Positions 44,289-52,996 are shown, numbered from the stretch's first letter. The stretch: DNA of 64,000 bases from an uncultured Eubacteriales bacterium (GCA_959602365.1 CAUGSS010000003.1:50848-114847), one strand, 5' to 3'. Notes: a model not told the origin generated them from the sequence alone. Program-made: numbers and translations.

Positions 44289-45275
44289 ATGCTGGATTAT
44301 CGCATTGACGCACCTGATATTCTCTGTGACTTTCTATCCTATCATGAGACGGTCCGCGGACACTCAGAAAAAACGGTGGATGAGTACTATTTGGATCTGC
44401 GCACCATGTTCCGCTATTTGAAATTACGCAAAGGTTTGGTGCCGGATGACGTCCCGTTTGATGAGATTTCCATTCGCGATATCGATATTCAGTTTATTAC
44501 AGATATCACGCTGAATGACATCTATGACTATCTCACGTTTCTCAGCCGTGAGCGCGGATTAAACGCAGCATCTCGCGCCCGCAAAGTCTCTACCATCCGC
44601 TCTTTTTTTAAGTACATGACAAACAAAACGCATCAGCTCTCCTTTAATCCCGTGGAAGATCTGGATCCGCCGAAAATTATGAAAGCGCTGCCAAAGTATC
44701 TCTCTCTCGAAGAAAGTCTTCAACTGCTTAATTCAGTCCAGGGACGCTATCAGCTGCGGGATTATTGCATTCTCATGCTTTTTTTAAACTGTGGGCTCAG
44801 AATTTCGGAGTTAGTTTCCCTTAACCTATCGGATATTCACGGCGATTATATCCGTGTACTGGGCAAAGGCAATAAAGAGCGGATTCTGTTTTTGAATGAG
44901 GCATGTAAGGCGGCCATTCAGGATTATCTGCCATTTCGTGACGCTATGCATCCGTTGGATGCCAAGGCTTTGTTTATCTCCAGCCAGCGCACCAGGATCT
45001 CTAAATCCGCCGTGCATTTACTGGTCAAGAAGCATTTGAGCGAGGCGGGCTTGGACAGCAGCCAGTATTCGGCCCACAAGCTGAGACACACCGCCGCTAC
45101 TTTAATGTTGCAGAACGGTGTGGACGTGCGGACACTTCAGGAAATTTTGGGACATGACCATTTAAATACCACGCAGATTTACACCCATGTAGACAACGCT
45201 GATCTGCGCATTGCCGCCCAGGCAAACCCATTGGCTCATGTGAAAAAGGCAGAAAAAAAGGATGATGCCCCATAA
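44289..45275 (+). CDS. Tyrosine recombinase, XerC/D type
   Basis: 328 residues from the ATG at 44289 (MLDYRIDAPDILCDFLSYHE, the usual N-terminus). A TTG at 44223 inside the inverted repeat is rejected. N-terminal SAM-like DNA-binding domain ~10-125; catalytic domain with Arg in NCGLRISELVSL, Lys in GKGNKER, HKLRHTAATL, LGHDHLNTTQ and the Tyr in IYTH. Likely the XerC/D-like recombinase that resolves chromosome dimers; no phage genes are near. The stop lies within the following terminator. Confidence 0.93.
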   Translation: MLDYRIDAPDILCDFLSYHETVRGHSEKTVDEYYLDLRTMFRYLKLRKGLVPDDVPFDEISIRDIDIQFITDITLNDIYDYLTFLSRERGLNAASRARKVSTIRSFFKYMTNKTHQLSFNPVEDLDPPKIMKALPKYLSLEESLQLLNSVQGRYQLRDYCILMLFLNCGLRISELVSLNLSDIHGDYIRVLGKGNKERILFLNEACKAAIQDYLPFRDAMHPLDAKALFISSQRTRISKSAVHLLVKKHLSEAGLDSSQYSAHKLRHTAATLMLQNGVDVRTLQEILGHDHLNTTQIYTHVDNADLRIAAQANPLAHVKKAEKKDDAP

Positions 45276-45294
45276 AACGGCATCATCTTTTTCC
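45257..45294. terminator. Terminator at the end of the xer gene
   Basis: GATGATGCC with GGCATCATC, A-run before and TTTTTCC after; it takes in the xer stop codon and also serves the converging arsR gene. Confidence 0.85.
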
Positions 45295-45297
45295 TTT

Positions 45298-45681
45298 TTA
45301 TTCCTCTTCCATCACATGCTCAAATGCTACGCCAAAGAGGGCCTTGATATGCTCGTCATCCAATGAATAGTAGACCACTTTTCCGCTGCGACGGTTTCTG
45401 ACAATGCGCGCCTGCTTTAGTGTACGGAGCTGGTGGGAGATCGCAGATTGAGACAAATCCAGCAACGCGGACAGATCACACACACACAGCTCTGAAATGG
45501 ACAGCGCACAGATAATTCTGGCCCGGGTGGAGTCGCCAAACACTTTGAAAAGATCTGCCACCTCGTAAATCGGCTCTTCTTCAGGCATCTGCTCTCTGAC
45601 CCGCGCGACAACGTCTTCGTGTATCACATTACAATCGCAAATTTCCAGGCGTTTTCGGGTCTCTTTCCGTATGTCGTGCAT
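45298..45681 (-). CDS. ArsR/SmtB family metal-sensing repressor (CadC-like)
   Basis: 127 residues. Winged helix ~40-115 (SQSAISHQLRTLKQA recognition helix). The ELCVCDL motif is the metal site of the ArsR/CadC group, and an N-terminal CDCNVIH adds cysteines like CadC's N-terminal arm, so cadmium, lead or zinc binding is likely. Such genes usually neighbour a metal-efflux gene; none is here. ATG after GGGGAGGGGC. Confidence 0.88.
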   Translation of the reverse strand: MHDIRKETRKRLEICDCNVIHEDVVARVREQMPEEEPIYEVADLFKVFGDSTRARIICALSISELCVCDLSALLDLSQSAISHQLRTLKQARIVRNRRSGKVVYYSLDDEHIKALFGVAFEHVMEEE

Positions 45682-45704
45682 TTCAGCGCCCCTCCCCTGC
45701 TGTT

Positions 45705-45743
45705 AAAACGCTCCGGCGAGATTCACTGACATCTCGCCGGAGC
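45705..45743 (-). terminator. Terminator after fba
   Basis: GCTCCGGCGAGAT and ATCTCGCCGGAGC, 8-base loop; GTTTTAAC follows on the minus strand. It also falls in the region upstream of the arsR gene. Confidence 0.75.
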
Positions 45744-45768
45744 ATAATGAAGATGAAAAGGATAATAC

Positions 45769-46704
45769 TTAAATCTTGTTGTCGCACCCGAGGACATCGA
45801 CAATCTTGTGCTTGACCACGCTGCGGATATTGTCTCTGGCAACGGAGAGATACTTGCGGGGATCGAACTCCGAAGGATGATCGTTGAAATACTTACGAAT
45901 GGAGCCGGTCAGCGCGAGACGCATATCAGAGTCAATGTTGATTTTGCAAACCGCCATGCTGGCAGCCTTGCGCAGCTGTTCCTCAGGGATGCCGATGGCA
46001 TCAGGCATACTGCCGCCATTTTCATTGACCATGCGGACGTATTCGGGGGGCACAGCGGACGCGCCGTGCAGCACGATCGGGAAGCCGGGCAGACGGCGGG
46101 AGACCTCCTCCAGGATGTCAAAACGCAGCTGAGGCTTGGTGCCGGGCTTGAACTTATAGGCTCCATGGGAAGTTCCGATGGCGATTGCCAGGGAGTCAAT
46201 CCCGGTTCTCTGAACAAATTCTTCCACTTCGTTGGGATCGGTATAGCAGGAGTGCTCCTCGGAGACAACCACCTCGTCCTCCACACCGGCCAATGCGCCC
46301 AGCTCTGCCTCGACAACAACGCCGTGATCATGGGCGTACTCCACTACCTTACGGGTAACCTCAACATTTTCATTGAACGGCTTGGACGAAGCGTCAATCA
46401 TAACGGAGGTGAACCCATATTCGATGCACTCCTTACAGGTTTCAAAGGAGTCGCCGTGATCCAGATGCAGGGCGATGGGCAGTCCAGTTTCAATTTCTGC
46501 CGCCTCAATCAGCTTGACAAGATAAGTGGCATTGGCATAGCGCATGGCACTGGGAGAGACCTGGAGGATCACAGGAGCACGGCACTCTTTTGCCGCCTCT
46601 GTAATTCCCTGGATAATCTCCATATTGTTGGCATTGAAGGCACCGATGGCGTAACCGCCCTCGTAGGCCTTGCGGAACATTTCGGTCGTCGTGACAAAAG
46701 GCAT
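45769..46704 (-). CDS. fba: Class II fructose-bisphosphate aldolase
   Basis: Splits fructose 1,6-bisphosphate in glycolysis. 311 residues starting MPFVTTTEMF; a longer frame to 46737 lacks support. Zinc ligands and catalytic residues are in LHLDHGDS (~80), GTSHGAYKF (~175) and LHGASAV (~210); the phosphate-binding NIDSD lies near 255. Divergent from pfp, the preceding enzyme of the same pathway, through overlapping promoters. Confidence 0.95.
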   Translation of the reverse strand: MPFVTTTEMFRKAYEGGYAIGAFNANNMEIIQGITEAAKECRAPVILQVSPSAMRYANATYLVKLIEAAEIETGLPIALHLDHGDSFETCKECIEYGFTSVMIDASSKPFNENVEVTRKVVEYAHDHGVVVEAELGALAGVEDEVVVSEEHSCYTDPNEVEEFVQRTGIDSLAIAIGTSHGAYKFKPGTKPQLRFDILEEVSRRLPGFPIVLHGASAVPPEYVRMVNENGGSMPDAIGIPEEQLRKAASMAVCKINIDSDMRLALTGSIRKYFNDHPSEFDPRKYLSVARDNIRSVVKHKIVDVLGCDNKI

Positions 46705-46735
46705 CACAGACACTCCCTTTCCTTGAATTATTTTC

Positions 46736-46764
46736 ATTTTAACATAGGATCTTGCCTAATGCAA
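46736..46764 (-). promoter_or_regulatory. Promoter of fba
   Basis: Minus strand: TTGCAT (46759-46764), 17-base spacer, extended -10 TGTTAAAAT (TAAAAT at 46736-46741). Interleaved with the pfp promoter. Confidence 0.6.
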
Positions 46765-46780
46765 GAGGATATGCTATAAT
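46752..46780 (+). promoter_or_regulatory. Promoter of pfp
   Basis: TTGCCT, 17-base spacer, extended -10 TGCTATAAT. The leader is ~85 bases, AT-rich, with AAAGGAG before the ATG. Confidence 0.7.
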
Positions 46781-46869
46781 TTTCTAGGCAGAAAAAGAAA
46801 GTATTTTTACAAAATATCTTTTATTTTACTACTTTTTCAATCAAATATAACCACAAAGGAGCATTCTGT

Positions 46870-48117
46870 ATGGAGGCTTTACACGGATCCTGCATCATCG
46901 GTCAGTCCGGAGGTCCTACCAGCGCGATCAATGCCAGCGCCCTGGGGGCCCTCCAGACCGCATTGTCCTCTGACGCGATCACACGGGTACTTGGCGCGGA
47001 AAATGGCATTACCGGCATATTGAATGACCGCCTCTTTGATCTGGGCATGGAAGATCCTGCGGAATTGGAGCGGCTTCGCTATACGCCCTCCTCTGCGTTT
47101 GGCTCCTGCCGCCATAAACTTGCAGATCCTGATCGGGATCCGACGGAGCTTCGGCGTATTCTGGACATTTTCCAGAAATATAATGTGCGCTATTTCTTCT
47201 ATATTGGCGGAAATGACTCCATGGATACCTGCCACAAAATTTCCCGTTATATGATGCAGGCGGCTTATCCCTGCCGGATTATCGGAATACCGAAGACCAT
47301 TGACAACGATTTGGTCGGGACAGATCACTGTCCCGGCTATGGTTCTGCCGCTAAGTTGATTGCCACCAGCTGCGCAGAACTGCGGCAGGATACCCAGGTC
47401 TATCAGACCCCAACGGTCAACATTGTGGAAATTATGGGCCGGCATGCAGGGTGGCTGGCCGGAGCCTCTGCCCTGGCCGGCGTGGTAGGTCAGGGCCCTG
47501 ATCTAATCTACCTGCCGGAACGTGATTTCAGCATGGATGCATTTCTGGAGGATGTCAGCAATACAGTCAAATCCAAGGGAAATTGCGTCGTTGCCGTCTC
47601 AGAGGGAATCCATTACGCAGACGGCTCTTACATCAATGAAGTCCAAACAGCCGCAGCGGACGGCTTCGGCCATGTTCAGCTGGGCGGTCTGGGCGTGCTG
47701 CTGGCCGATATCGTCAAAAAACGCCTGGGGTACAAGGCCAGAGGCATAGAATTATCACTGATCCAGCGCTGTGCCGTCCATATTGCCTCTGAAACCGATA
47801 TTGAGGAAGCGTACGCTGCGGGCAGAGCGGCAGTTCAAAGCGCCTTGGCGGGCGGCTCCGGACTGATGATTGGGTTTGAACGCTCTGTCGGGCAGCCCTA
47901 TCATTGTACGACAACTGCGGTCAGCTTGTCAGAGGTGGCCAATATGGAGAAAAAGGTTCCGCTATCGTGGATCAATGAGCGCGGCAATGGAGTCAACCAG
48001 GCTTTTATTGATTACGCCTTACCTCTGATCCAGGGCGAACCGCATCCGGAATTGCAGCACTCTCTCCCCCGCTATGCAATACTGAAAAAAATTCGGATTG
48101 CGGAGCGCACAGAATAA
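46870..48117 (+). CDS. pfp: Diphosphate-dependent 6-phosphofructokinase
   Basis: 415 residues. The GGNDSMDT motif (~118), where ATP enzymes have GGDGS, and the PKTIDNDLVGTDHCPGYGSA block (~140) with the catalytic Asp and the lysine characteristic of PPi users suggest pyrophosphate as phosphoryl donor; IMGRHAGWL (~197) binds fructose 6-phosphate. It would make glycolysis cheaper in ATP and reversible. Divergent from fba. Confidence 0.9.
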   Translation: MEALHGSCIIGQSGGPTSAINASALGALQTALSSDAITRVLGAENGITGILNDRLFDLGMEDPAELERLRYTPSSAFGSCRHKLADPDRDPTELRRILDIFQKYNVRYFFYIGGNDSMDTCHKISRYMMQAAYPCRIIGIPKTIDNDLVGTDHCPGYGSAAKLIATSCAELRQDTQVYQTPTVNIVEIMGRHAGWLAGASALAGVVGQGPDLIYLPERDFSMDAFLEDVSNTVKSKGNCVVAVSEGIHYADGSYINEVQTAAADGFGHVQLGGLGVLLADIVKKRLGYKARGIELSLIQRCAVHIASETDIEEAYAAGRAAVQSALAGGSGLMIGFERSVGQPYHCTTTAVSLSEVANMEKKVPLSWINERGNGVNQAFIDYALPLIQGEPHPELQHSLPRYAILKKIRIAERTE

Positions 48118-48155
48118 CACAACATCAAGGGACCTCATAAGCTGTTCCTGAGGTG

Positions 48156-48650
48156 ATGTCCGCGGTGTTATATTCCGGGCCGTATGATCGGGAGCAGGCT
48201 GTGCAATATGCCCGGATGTGGGCCTATGACCGCAACCCCGCTTACTATGATTTTTCTAATATAGGCGGAGATTGCACTAATTTTGTCTCGCAGTGCATCT
48301 TCGCCGGTGCCCGCCAGATGAATCACACCCCCACGTTTGGGTGGTATTACAGTTCTTCTGATGACCGCTCCCCTTCTTGGACGGGGGTACAGTATCTCTA
48401 TCAGTTTCTGGTAAACAATCGTGGAAGCGGCCCCTTCGCGCAGACGGCTGATATCATGGCCCTGGAACCCGGAGATGTGATTCAGTTGGGAGACAGAACG
48501 GGACAATTTTACCACAGTTTGCTGGTCACTGGCTTCTCTGGTCAAGAGATCCTGGTGGCAACCCATAGCTATGACGCACTGGATCGCCCGCTCAGCTCTT
48601 ACAGTTTCGAAACGGCACGATACCTGCATTTAACCGGCGTTCAAATTTAG
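48156..48650 (+). CDS. Amidase-domain protein (Amidase_6 type)
   Basis: 164 residues. The GDCTNFVSQCIF motif (~40) with the putative catalytic cysteine, and a downstream His (FYHSLLVTG) match the 'putative amidase domain' found in Firmicutes wall proteins. No signal peptide or membrane helix is visible, so it is either cytosolic or released otherwise, for example by mother-cell lysis. Start (GTG 48153 or ATG 48156) has a weak ribosome-binding site. Follows pfp by 38 bases. Confidence 0.75.
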   Translation: MSAVLYSGPYDREQAVQYARMWAYDRNPAYYDFSNIGGDCTNFVSQCIFAGARQMNHTPTFGWYYSSSDDRSPSWTGVQYLYQFLVNNRGSGPFAQTADIMALEPGDVIQLGDRTGQFYHSLLVTGFSGQEILVATHSYDALDRPLSSYSFETARYLHLTGVQI

Positions 48651-48700
48651 GTCATTCATTAACAGCACAAACAAAGACAGATAGAGATAGGTGAATCAAA

Positions 48701-49174
48701 GTGCAGCATCCAATAGCACCACTTTACGATGACAAATCCACAATTTTAATTTTGGGAAGCTTTCCATCCGTCAAATCCAGAGAGATTGGTTTCTTTTATG
48801 GTCACCCGCAGAACCGCTTTTGGCGGGTACTCTCCGCCGTATTTGAAGAAGCTACGCCCCAGACAATCCCGGAAAAGAGAGCCTTTTTAGCAAGAAATGG
48901 CGTGGCATTGTGGGATGTGATCCAGTCCTGTGATATCGTCGGTTCGTCTGACAGCAGTATCCGCAATGTGGTTCCCAATGATCTCTCTCCAATTCTCAGC
49001 CATGGACAGATCAGGCAAATCTATGTCAACGGGAAAAAAGCCATGTCGCTCTACCAGCGGTACATAGAGCCTCAGATCGGCTGCGCGGCCTGCTGCCTCC
49101 CTTCCACCAGCCCCGCCAATGCCAGCTGGAGTCTGGAACGGCTGATTGATGCTTGGAAGATCATTAAAATGTAA
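48701..49174 (+). CDS. DNA-deoxyinosine glycosylase (UDG family 6)
   Basis: 157 residues, GTG start. ILGSFPSVKSREIGFFYGHP (~17-36) and NRFWRVL are the hypoxanthine-DNA glycosylase motifs, and a late SPANAS loop corresponds to the second active-site motif. It removes hypoxanthine (deaminated adenine) from DNA, complementing ung at 41.3 kb. A recombinase element begins 33 bases after its stop. Confidence 0.88.
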   Translation: MQHPIAPLYDDKSTILILGSFPSVKSREIGFFYGHPQNRFWRVLSAVFEEATPQTIPEKRAFLARNGVALWDVIQSCDIVGSSDSSIRNVVPNDLSPILSHGQIRQIYVNGKKAMSLYQRYIEPQIGCAACCLPSTSPANASWSLERLIDAWKIIKM

Positions 49175-49206
49175 AAATGTAAATAAGACCGCCGCATATA
49201 TAAAAT

Positions 49207-50718
49207 TTAAGCGCCAGGCGAACCCAATGGGTTCGCCTGGCGCTTTTCTGGTGGAGTACGGGACCGGGAATCCGAACCGAAGGCTGCGAAAATATCGGAC
49301 AGACTCACAGTCTGGCTGCCGTTCTTGTAGTTGTAGGTGAAGACCAGCTTGTCATCGAACACGTAGATGGAGTTGAGGAAGATGTCGATGATCTTCCGCT
49401 GGTAGGCTTTATCGTTCGGGTCGCCATAGCGGAACCGGGAGATCCACTCGATAATATCCTCCCGGCTGTACTGTGGGTGTTCCAGTTCTGCCTGCAGGAT
49501 GCTGGCTTTCACATTGTCACGCAGCTGCTCCAGTTCCTCCAGTCGCTGGCGGGTACTGCTGGTGAAGATGCCCTGCTGGATGGCGTTGAGCATGTTTTCA
49601 ATGCCCCGTTCGGTGTCGGCCAGCTGACGGCGCAGCAAGGGCAGGGAGTTGTCCTCGGTATTTTGCAGGGCCACCAGTTCGTCTGCGATCTGGGCAATGA
49701 GGTCATCCTGGAATACTCGCTGGATAGTGTACATCACGGCGATATGCTCGATCCAGTCTTTTTTCACGGCCTTTTTGTGGCAGCCCTGCCGCCGCTTGGC
49801 TGCTCCACACTTGTAATAGCGGTGGATGGTGCCGTTGCGACCTTTCCCGCTTTCTCCAATCATCATCCGGCCGCAGTGACCGCAGAACAGCTTGGTGGTC
49901 AACAGATATTCTTCTTCGGCCTTTGCTCTGGCGGGAGCCCTTTGGTTCTTTTTCATTCGTTCCTGCACCCTTTCAAACAATTCTTTAGGGACGATTGCGG
50001 GGATCGCATCGGGAATCACCACATCTTTGTACCGGTATTCGCCAATATACTTCTGGTTTTTCAGTAGACTGCTGAAACTGTTCATCCGAAACTCATGGCC
50101 TTTACGAGTCAGCAGATGGCGCTCGTTGAGAGCCTCGATGATTTCCCGCACTGTTTCACCGTCTGCGTATCGCTGAAAAATTTCCCGCACCACCGGCGCA
50201 GTCAGCGGGTCGATCCGCAAGCGGTGGTCTTCCCCTAAGCGATATCCAAGAGGAATGCTGCCACCGTTGTTCTTACCCTTGAGTGCATTTTCACGCAGCC
50301 CTCGATTGATTTTCTGGGCCAGTTCCGCTGAGTAATACTCTGCCATGCCCTCCAGCATAGACTCCAGAATAATACCCTCTGGGCCATCAGAAATCTGCTC
50401 CGTCGCAGAGATGACCTTCACCCCGTTTTTCTTCAGCTGGGATTTGTAGCGGGCGCTGTCGTACCGGTTGCGGGCGAAACGGTCCAGCTTCCAGACCAGT
50501 ACCGTATCGAACAGCCCTTTGGCGCTGTCTCGTATCATCCGCTGAAATTCCGGGCGGTTGTCCGTCTTGGCGGACAGGGCCCGGTCGATGTAGCTTTGCA
50601 ATACCAGGATGCCGTTCCGCTGGGCGTATTCCTTGCATTCCCGCAGCTGTCCCTCGATGCTTTCCTCTCGCTGGTTGTCGCTGCTGTATCGGGCATAAAT
50701 GACTGCTTTCATTGGCAT
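49207..50718 (-). CDS. Large serine recombinase (resolvase/integrase)
   Basis: 503 residues. Resolvase domain ~1-145 with the nucleophile Ser in YARYSSDNQREESIEGQL and WKLDRFARN; recombinase domain ~155-260; zinc ribbon LFCGHCGRMM ... YYKCGAAKRRQGC (~285-325); coiled coil ~365-420; C-terminal tail. Such enzymes integrate and excise elements at att sites. The last ~25 residues (SDSRSRTPPEKRQANP...) are encoded by DNA that looks like a tRNA 3' end plus a palindrome, so the att site probably lies in the gene end. Starts ATG after GGAGGAATG. Confidence 0.95.
   Translation of the reverse strand: MPMKAVIYARYSSDNQREESIEGQLRECKEYAQRNGILVLQSYIDRALSAKTDNRPEFQRMIRDSAKGLFDTVLVWKLDRFARNRYDSARYKSQLKKNGVKVISATEQISDGPEGIILESMLEGMAEYYSAELAQKINRGLRENALKGKNNGGSIPLGYRLGEDHRLRIDPLTAPVVREIFQRYADGETVREIIEALNERHLLTRKGHEFRMNSFSSLLKNQKYIGEYRYKDVVIPDAIPAIVPKELFERVQERMKKNQRAPARAKAEEEYLLTTKLFCGHCGRMMIGESGKGRNGTIHRYYKCGAAKRRQGCHKKAVKKDWIEHIAVMYTIQRVFQDDLIAQIADELVALQNTEDNSLPLLRRQLADTERGIENMLNAIQQGIFTSSTRQRLEELEQLRDNVKASILQAELEHPQYSREDIIEWISRFRYGDPNDKAYQRKIIDIFLNSIYVFDDKLVFTYNYKNGSQTVSLSDIFAAFGSDSRSRTPPEKRQANPLGSPGA
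49210..49244. terminator. Palindrome over the recombinase stop
   Basis: AGCGCCAGGCGAACCC with GGGTTCGCCTGGCGCT, then TTTTC on the plus strand. It codes for the recombinase C-terminus on the minus strand and can end transcription from the plus side. Confidence 0.75.
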
Positions 50719-50954
50719 TCCTCCTTCTGGTCACTTGCGGGGTTTGGGGCGCCGCCCCAAGGTTTGCGTTTGGTGGATATCCAAACGCTATGCTTGCAAA
50801 ATCAGTTGCGGCAGATGGGTGCGGCTTTTCAGCTCAACACAGTACCACAGGAACCCGCTGAAAGCTATCACCAATCTGCACAACTTTTTCTGCCGAATCT
50901 ATGCAAAAGAGTACCGGCTGGGAAGGAAGACCCTTCCCAGCACGGCGGGAGTTC

Positions 50955-51212
50955 TCAACCCTGCTGCTCCCGTTCTGCACGCCACTGTTTCAGGGCGGCT
51001 TGTCCTTCATCACTGGCAAAGTAGGCTCGCATCTGTGGCAGCAATGTGCGGGCCAGACTTTCCACAGCCGTTTTGGGCAATCGCTCTGTCAGGTTTGTCT
51101 TGATGACCTCAGTGGCAGGCACCCCTCCTTTCCTGTAAGCATATTCTTCTTTCCCAGTCGGTACAGGTGGGTGGTAAGCGATAGCTTGCCACCCCCTATA
51201 GCCCCCCTCCAT
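50955..51212 (-). CDS. Small hypothetical protein of the recombinase element
   Basis: Frame open from 51272; 85 residues from the ATG at 51212. The C-terminal part, TEVIKTNLTERLPKTAVESLARTLLPQMRAYFASDEG, is helical with a charged end (QWRAEREQQG) and resembles small proteins carried next to serine recombinases in gut Clostridia. It may be an accessory factor. The start is uncertain: an AAAGGAGG at 51124-51131 lies inside the frame without a well-placed start after it. Confidence 0.5.
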   Translation of the reverse strand: MEGGYRGWQAIAYHPPVPTGKEEYAYRKGGVPATEVIKTNLTERLPKTAVESLARTLLPQMRAYFASDEGQAALKQWRAEREQQG

Positions 51213-51377
51213 GAGACTGTTTGACCAGAAAATTCGTGTTCCAAGCATAGCATCCGGGAATTGCAATTTCAAGGCTTTTGGGGTATGCTATAAGTAATCA
51301 TATTTTTGTTAAATTGTAATTCCCATAAAAGCGCAGCATACAGGAGAAGATACACGGGAGGATACAAGGGAGGATAC

Positions 51378-52403
51378 ATGGAAGGATGCGCCTTTGTAAC
51401 CAAGGAACCGCTACTGGGGGCTGTCGTTCTGGCCCTTCGGGTGGATGTACCGGGGCGGAAAGAACAGCTTTGGCTGGGGGAAGAACAGGATGTGGAGGCT
51501 GCCCTGCGGGGCAAAGAGCGTCCGCTGTTTCTGGCCCAGACCCGCCCGCTGGGTGCCTTTTGGTGTGAGTTCGGGCAGACAGCCGCCGAGGGCTGGACGG
51601 AGGCCATTTGGGCCCTTTTCGACGCCCTGACGGCGAAGAAACGCTCCCAGCGGGAAGAACGGGAGCAGGCCGCCGCCCAGCTTCTTTCCCAGCAGGCAGA
51701 AGGCAGCGGCACCAATGCTGCCGCCTGGTATGCGGCGATTCAGATCTGGGAGATGTATCTGCGCTGCCGCCGGGGCCGGGACAGCCAGCAGGCGGCCCAG
51801 GCCCTGCGGGACTATGCCCAGCTGCTGACCCTGCCCTTCGGCCAGTACACCCCGGAGATGGTCCACTGGCTCCGGGACAAGCCGGTGATCCCTGCCTGGA
51901 ACGACCGGCGGGACGGAAAGCTGGAGGTTTGGTATCCCCAGGGGCAAATACCCTTTGAGTGCGCTCTGGTGAAGGAATCCCTGCGGCCCGCTCTCATCTA
52001 CTACCGCCAGCGCATTCTGGACGCCGGGCTGCTCATGCGCCGGTGCAGCCAGTGCGGACGCATCTTCTTCGGCCCGGACGCCCGCAGCACCCTGTGCAGC
52101 GACCGCTGCCGCAAAGCCAGCCGAAAGGCCGCCAAGCGCCAGTTCGACGGCCGGGCCAAGAGTAAGGACTATGAGCAGGCCTACGACCGGGAGTACATGT
52201 TCTGGTATAACCGCATCACCAAACTAAAAAAGGCCGGCGCACCACCAGAACAGATCGGGCGGGCGCAGGCCGCATTGAAGGAGTTTCGTAAAGAAGCGCT
52301 GCTCCGTAAACAGCAGGTCAAGGAGAAAAAACTGCCCGCCACCCAGTTCATTAGCTGGATGATCGGGCAGGAGGCGGTAATCGAAGGAATCTGCGAGAAA
52401 TAG
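51378..52403 (+). CDS. DUF6076-like zinc-ribbon protein
   Basis: 341 residues starting MEGCAFVTKEPLLGAVV after GGGAGGATAC. A helical N-terminal half (to ~200) leads to a zinc motif CSQCGRIFFGPDARSTLC-x3-C (~225-250) and a basic, coiled-coil C-terminus (KKAGAPPEQIGRAQAALKEF). The zinc motif resembles CGNR/DUF6076-type fingers. Probably a DNA- or RNA-binding protein of the element, divergent from the small minus-strand gene across an inverted repeat (51256-51324). Function unknown. Confidence 0.75.
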   Translation: MEGCAFVTKEPLLGAVVLALRVDVPGRKEQLWLGEEQDVEAALRGKERPLFLAQTRPLGAFWCEFGQTAAEGWTEAIWALFDALTAKKRSQREEREQAAAQLLSQQAEGSGTNAAAWYAAIQIWEMYLRCRRGRDSQQAAQALRDYAQLLTLPFGQYTPEMVHWLRDKPVIPAWNDRRDGKLEVWYPQGQIPFECALVKESLRPALIYYRQRILDAGLLMRRCSQCGRIFFGPDARSTLCSDRCRKASRKAAKRQFDGRAKSKDYEQAYDREYMFWYNRITKLKKAGAPPEQIGRAQAALKEFRKEALLRKQQVKEKKLPATQFISWMIGQEAVIEGICEK

Positions 52404-52573
52404 TCACTACAGCGAACACGTATTCGACGGTCAGTCACTGATTCCAGGTTTCCATCTCATGGCTCAGACTATTCGAATATGCTGCACACTAATCAGTCAC
52501 CTTACCGGTGCACCTTGTTCGTGGAGCTAGTTTTCTGGCAAACCGTGCTATTGAGCAAATGCAGGCTACTGCT

Positions 52574-52996
52574 TTATCTTTTCCGTATGCGATGAATTAC
52601 ATGACAAATCAAAAGCACAATGCTTTGAGCGCCCCAAAACAAAACTGCAACTAATATGGCACTCCAAAGAGGTGGAAATTCAAGAAATCCACCTCTTTGC
52701 AAAAAAGCATGCGTAAGTTTTAATCCACATATCTCATACAGAGGAAAATACAGGACAAAATATAGGAGAAGATTTATCACTGTGTATTTCCATTGTATTT
52801 GCTTGTGGAACAACAACGGTACCCCAAGCAAGCTTCCCCAAAAGATAATATTCGCACAGACTGATATATGCCCTTTTGCTGGCGGTTGGTTCAAGCCTAA
52901 TATATCATCTGCGATGTACAGACAAAGAAACATTGTTAGGACACACATTATTATGGTATTGATGATAATCTTCTTATTTTGGCTAATGTATTTCAC
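52574..52996 (-). CDS. Hypothetical four-helix membrane protein
   Basis: 140 residues, GTG start with GAGGAGG eight bases upstream, which is strong support for a real gene. Four hydrophobic helices (~10-32, 50-65, 72-95, 112-132) and a basic C-terminus (HRIRKR). The DNA is far more AT-rich than the core genome, which suggests acquisition. No family recognised. Lies between the recombinase element and ssrA. Confidence 0.7.
   Translation of the reverse strand: MKYISQNKKIIINTIIMCVLTMFLCLYIADDILGLNQPPAKGHISVCANIIFWGSLLGVPLLFHKQIQWKYTVINLLLYFVLYFPLYEICGLKLTHAFLQRGGFLEFPPLWSAILVAVLFWGAQSIVLLICHVIHRIRKR

Larger units (their letters stand above)
49207..52410. mobile_element. Compact serine-recombinase element
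   Basis: Holds a serine recombinase (minus), a small minus-strand ORF and a DUF6076-like gene (plus), with no conjugation or replication genes. Left end taken at the recombinase stop; the right end is uncertain and could reach ssrA (53430). The interrupted region is intergenic. Confidence 0.5.

Noticed and set aside
45808..46779. 323-residue plus-strand open frame
   Set aside because: Antisense to fba, which has all catalytic motifs, and it covers both mapped promoters.
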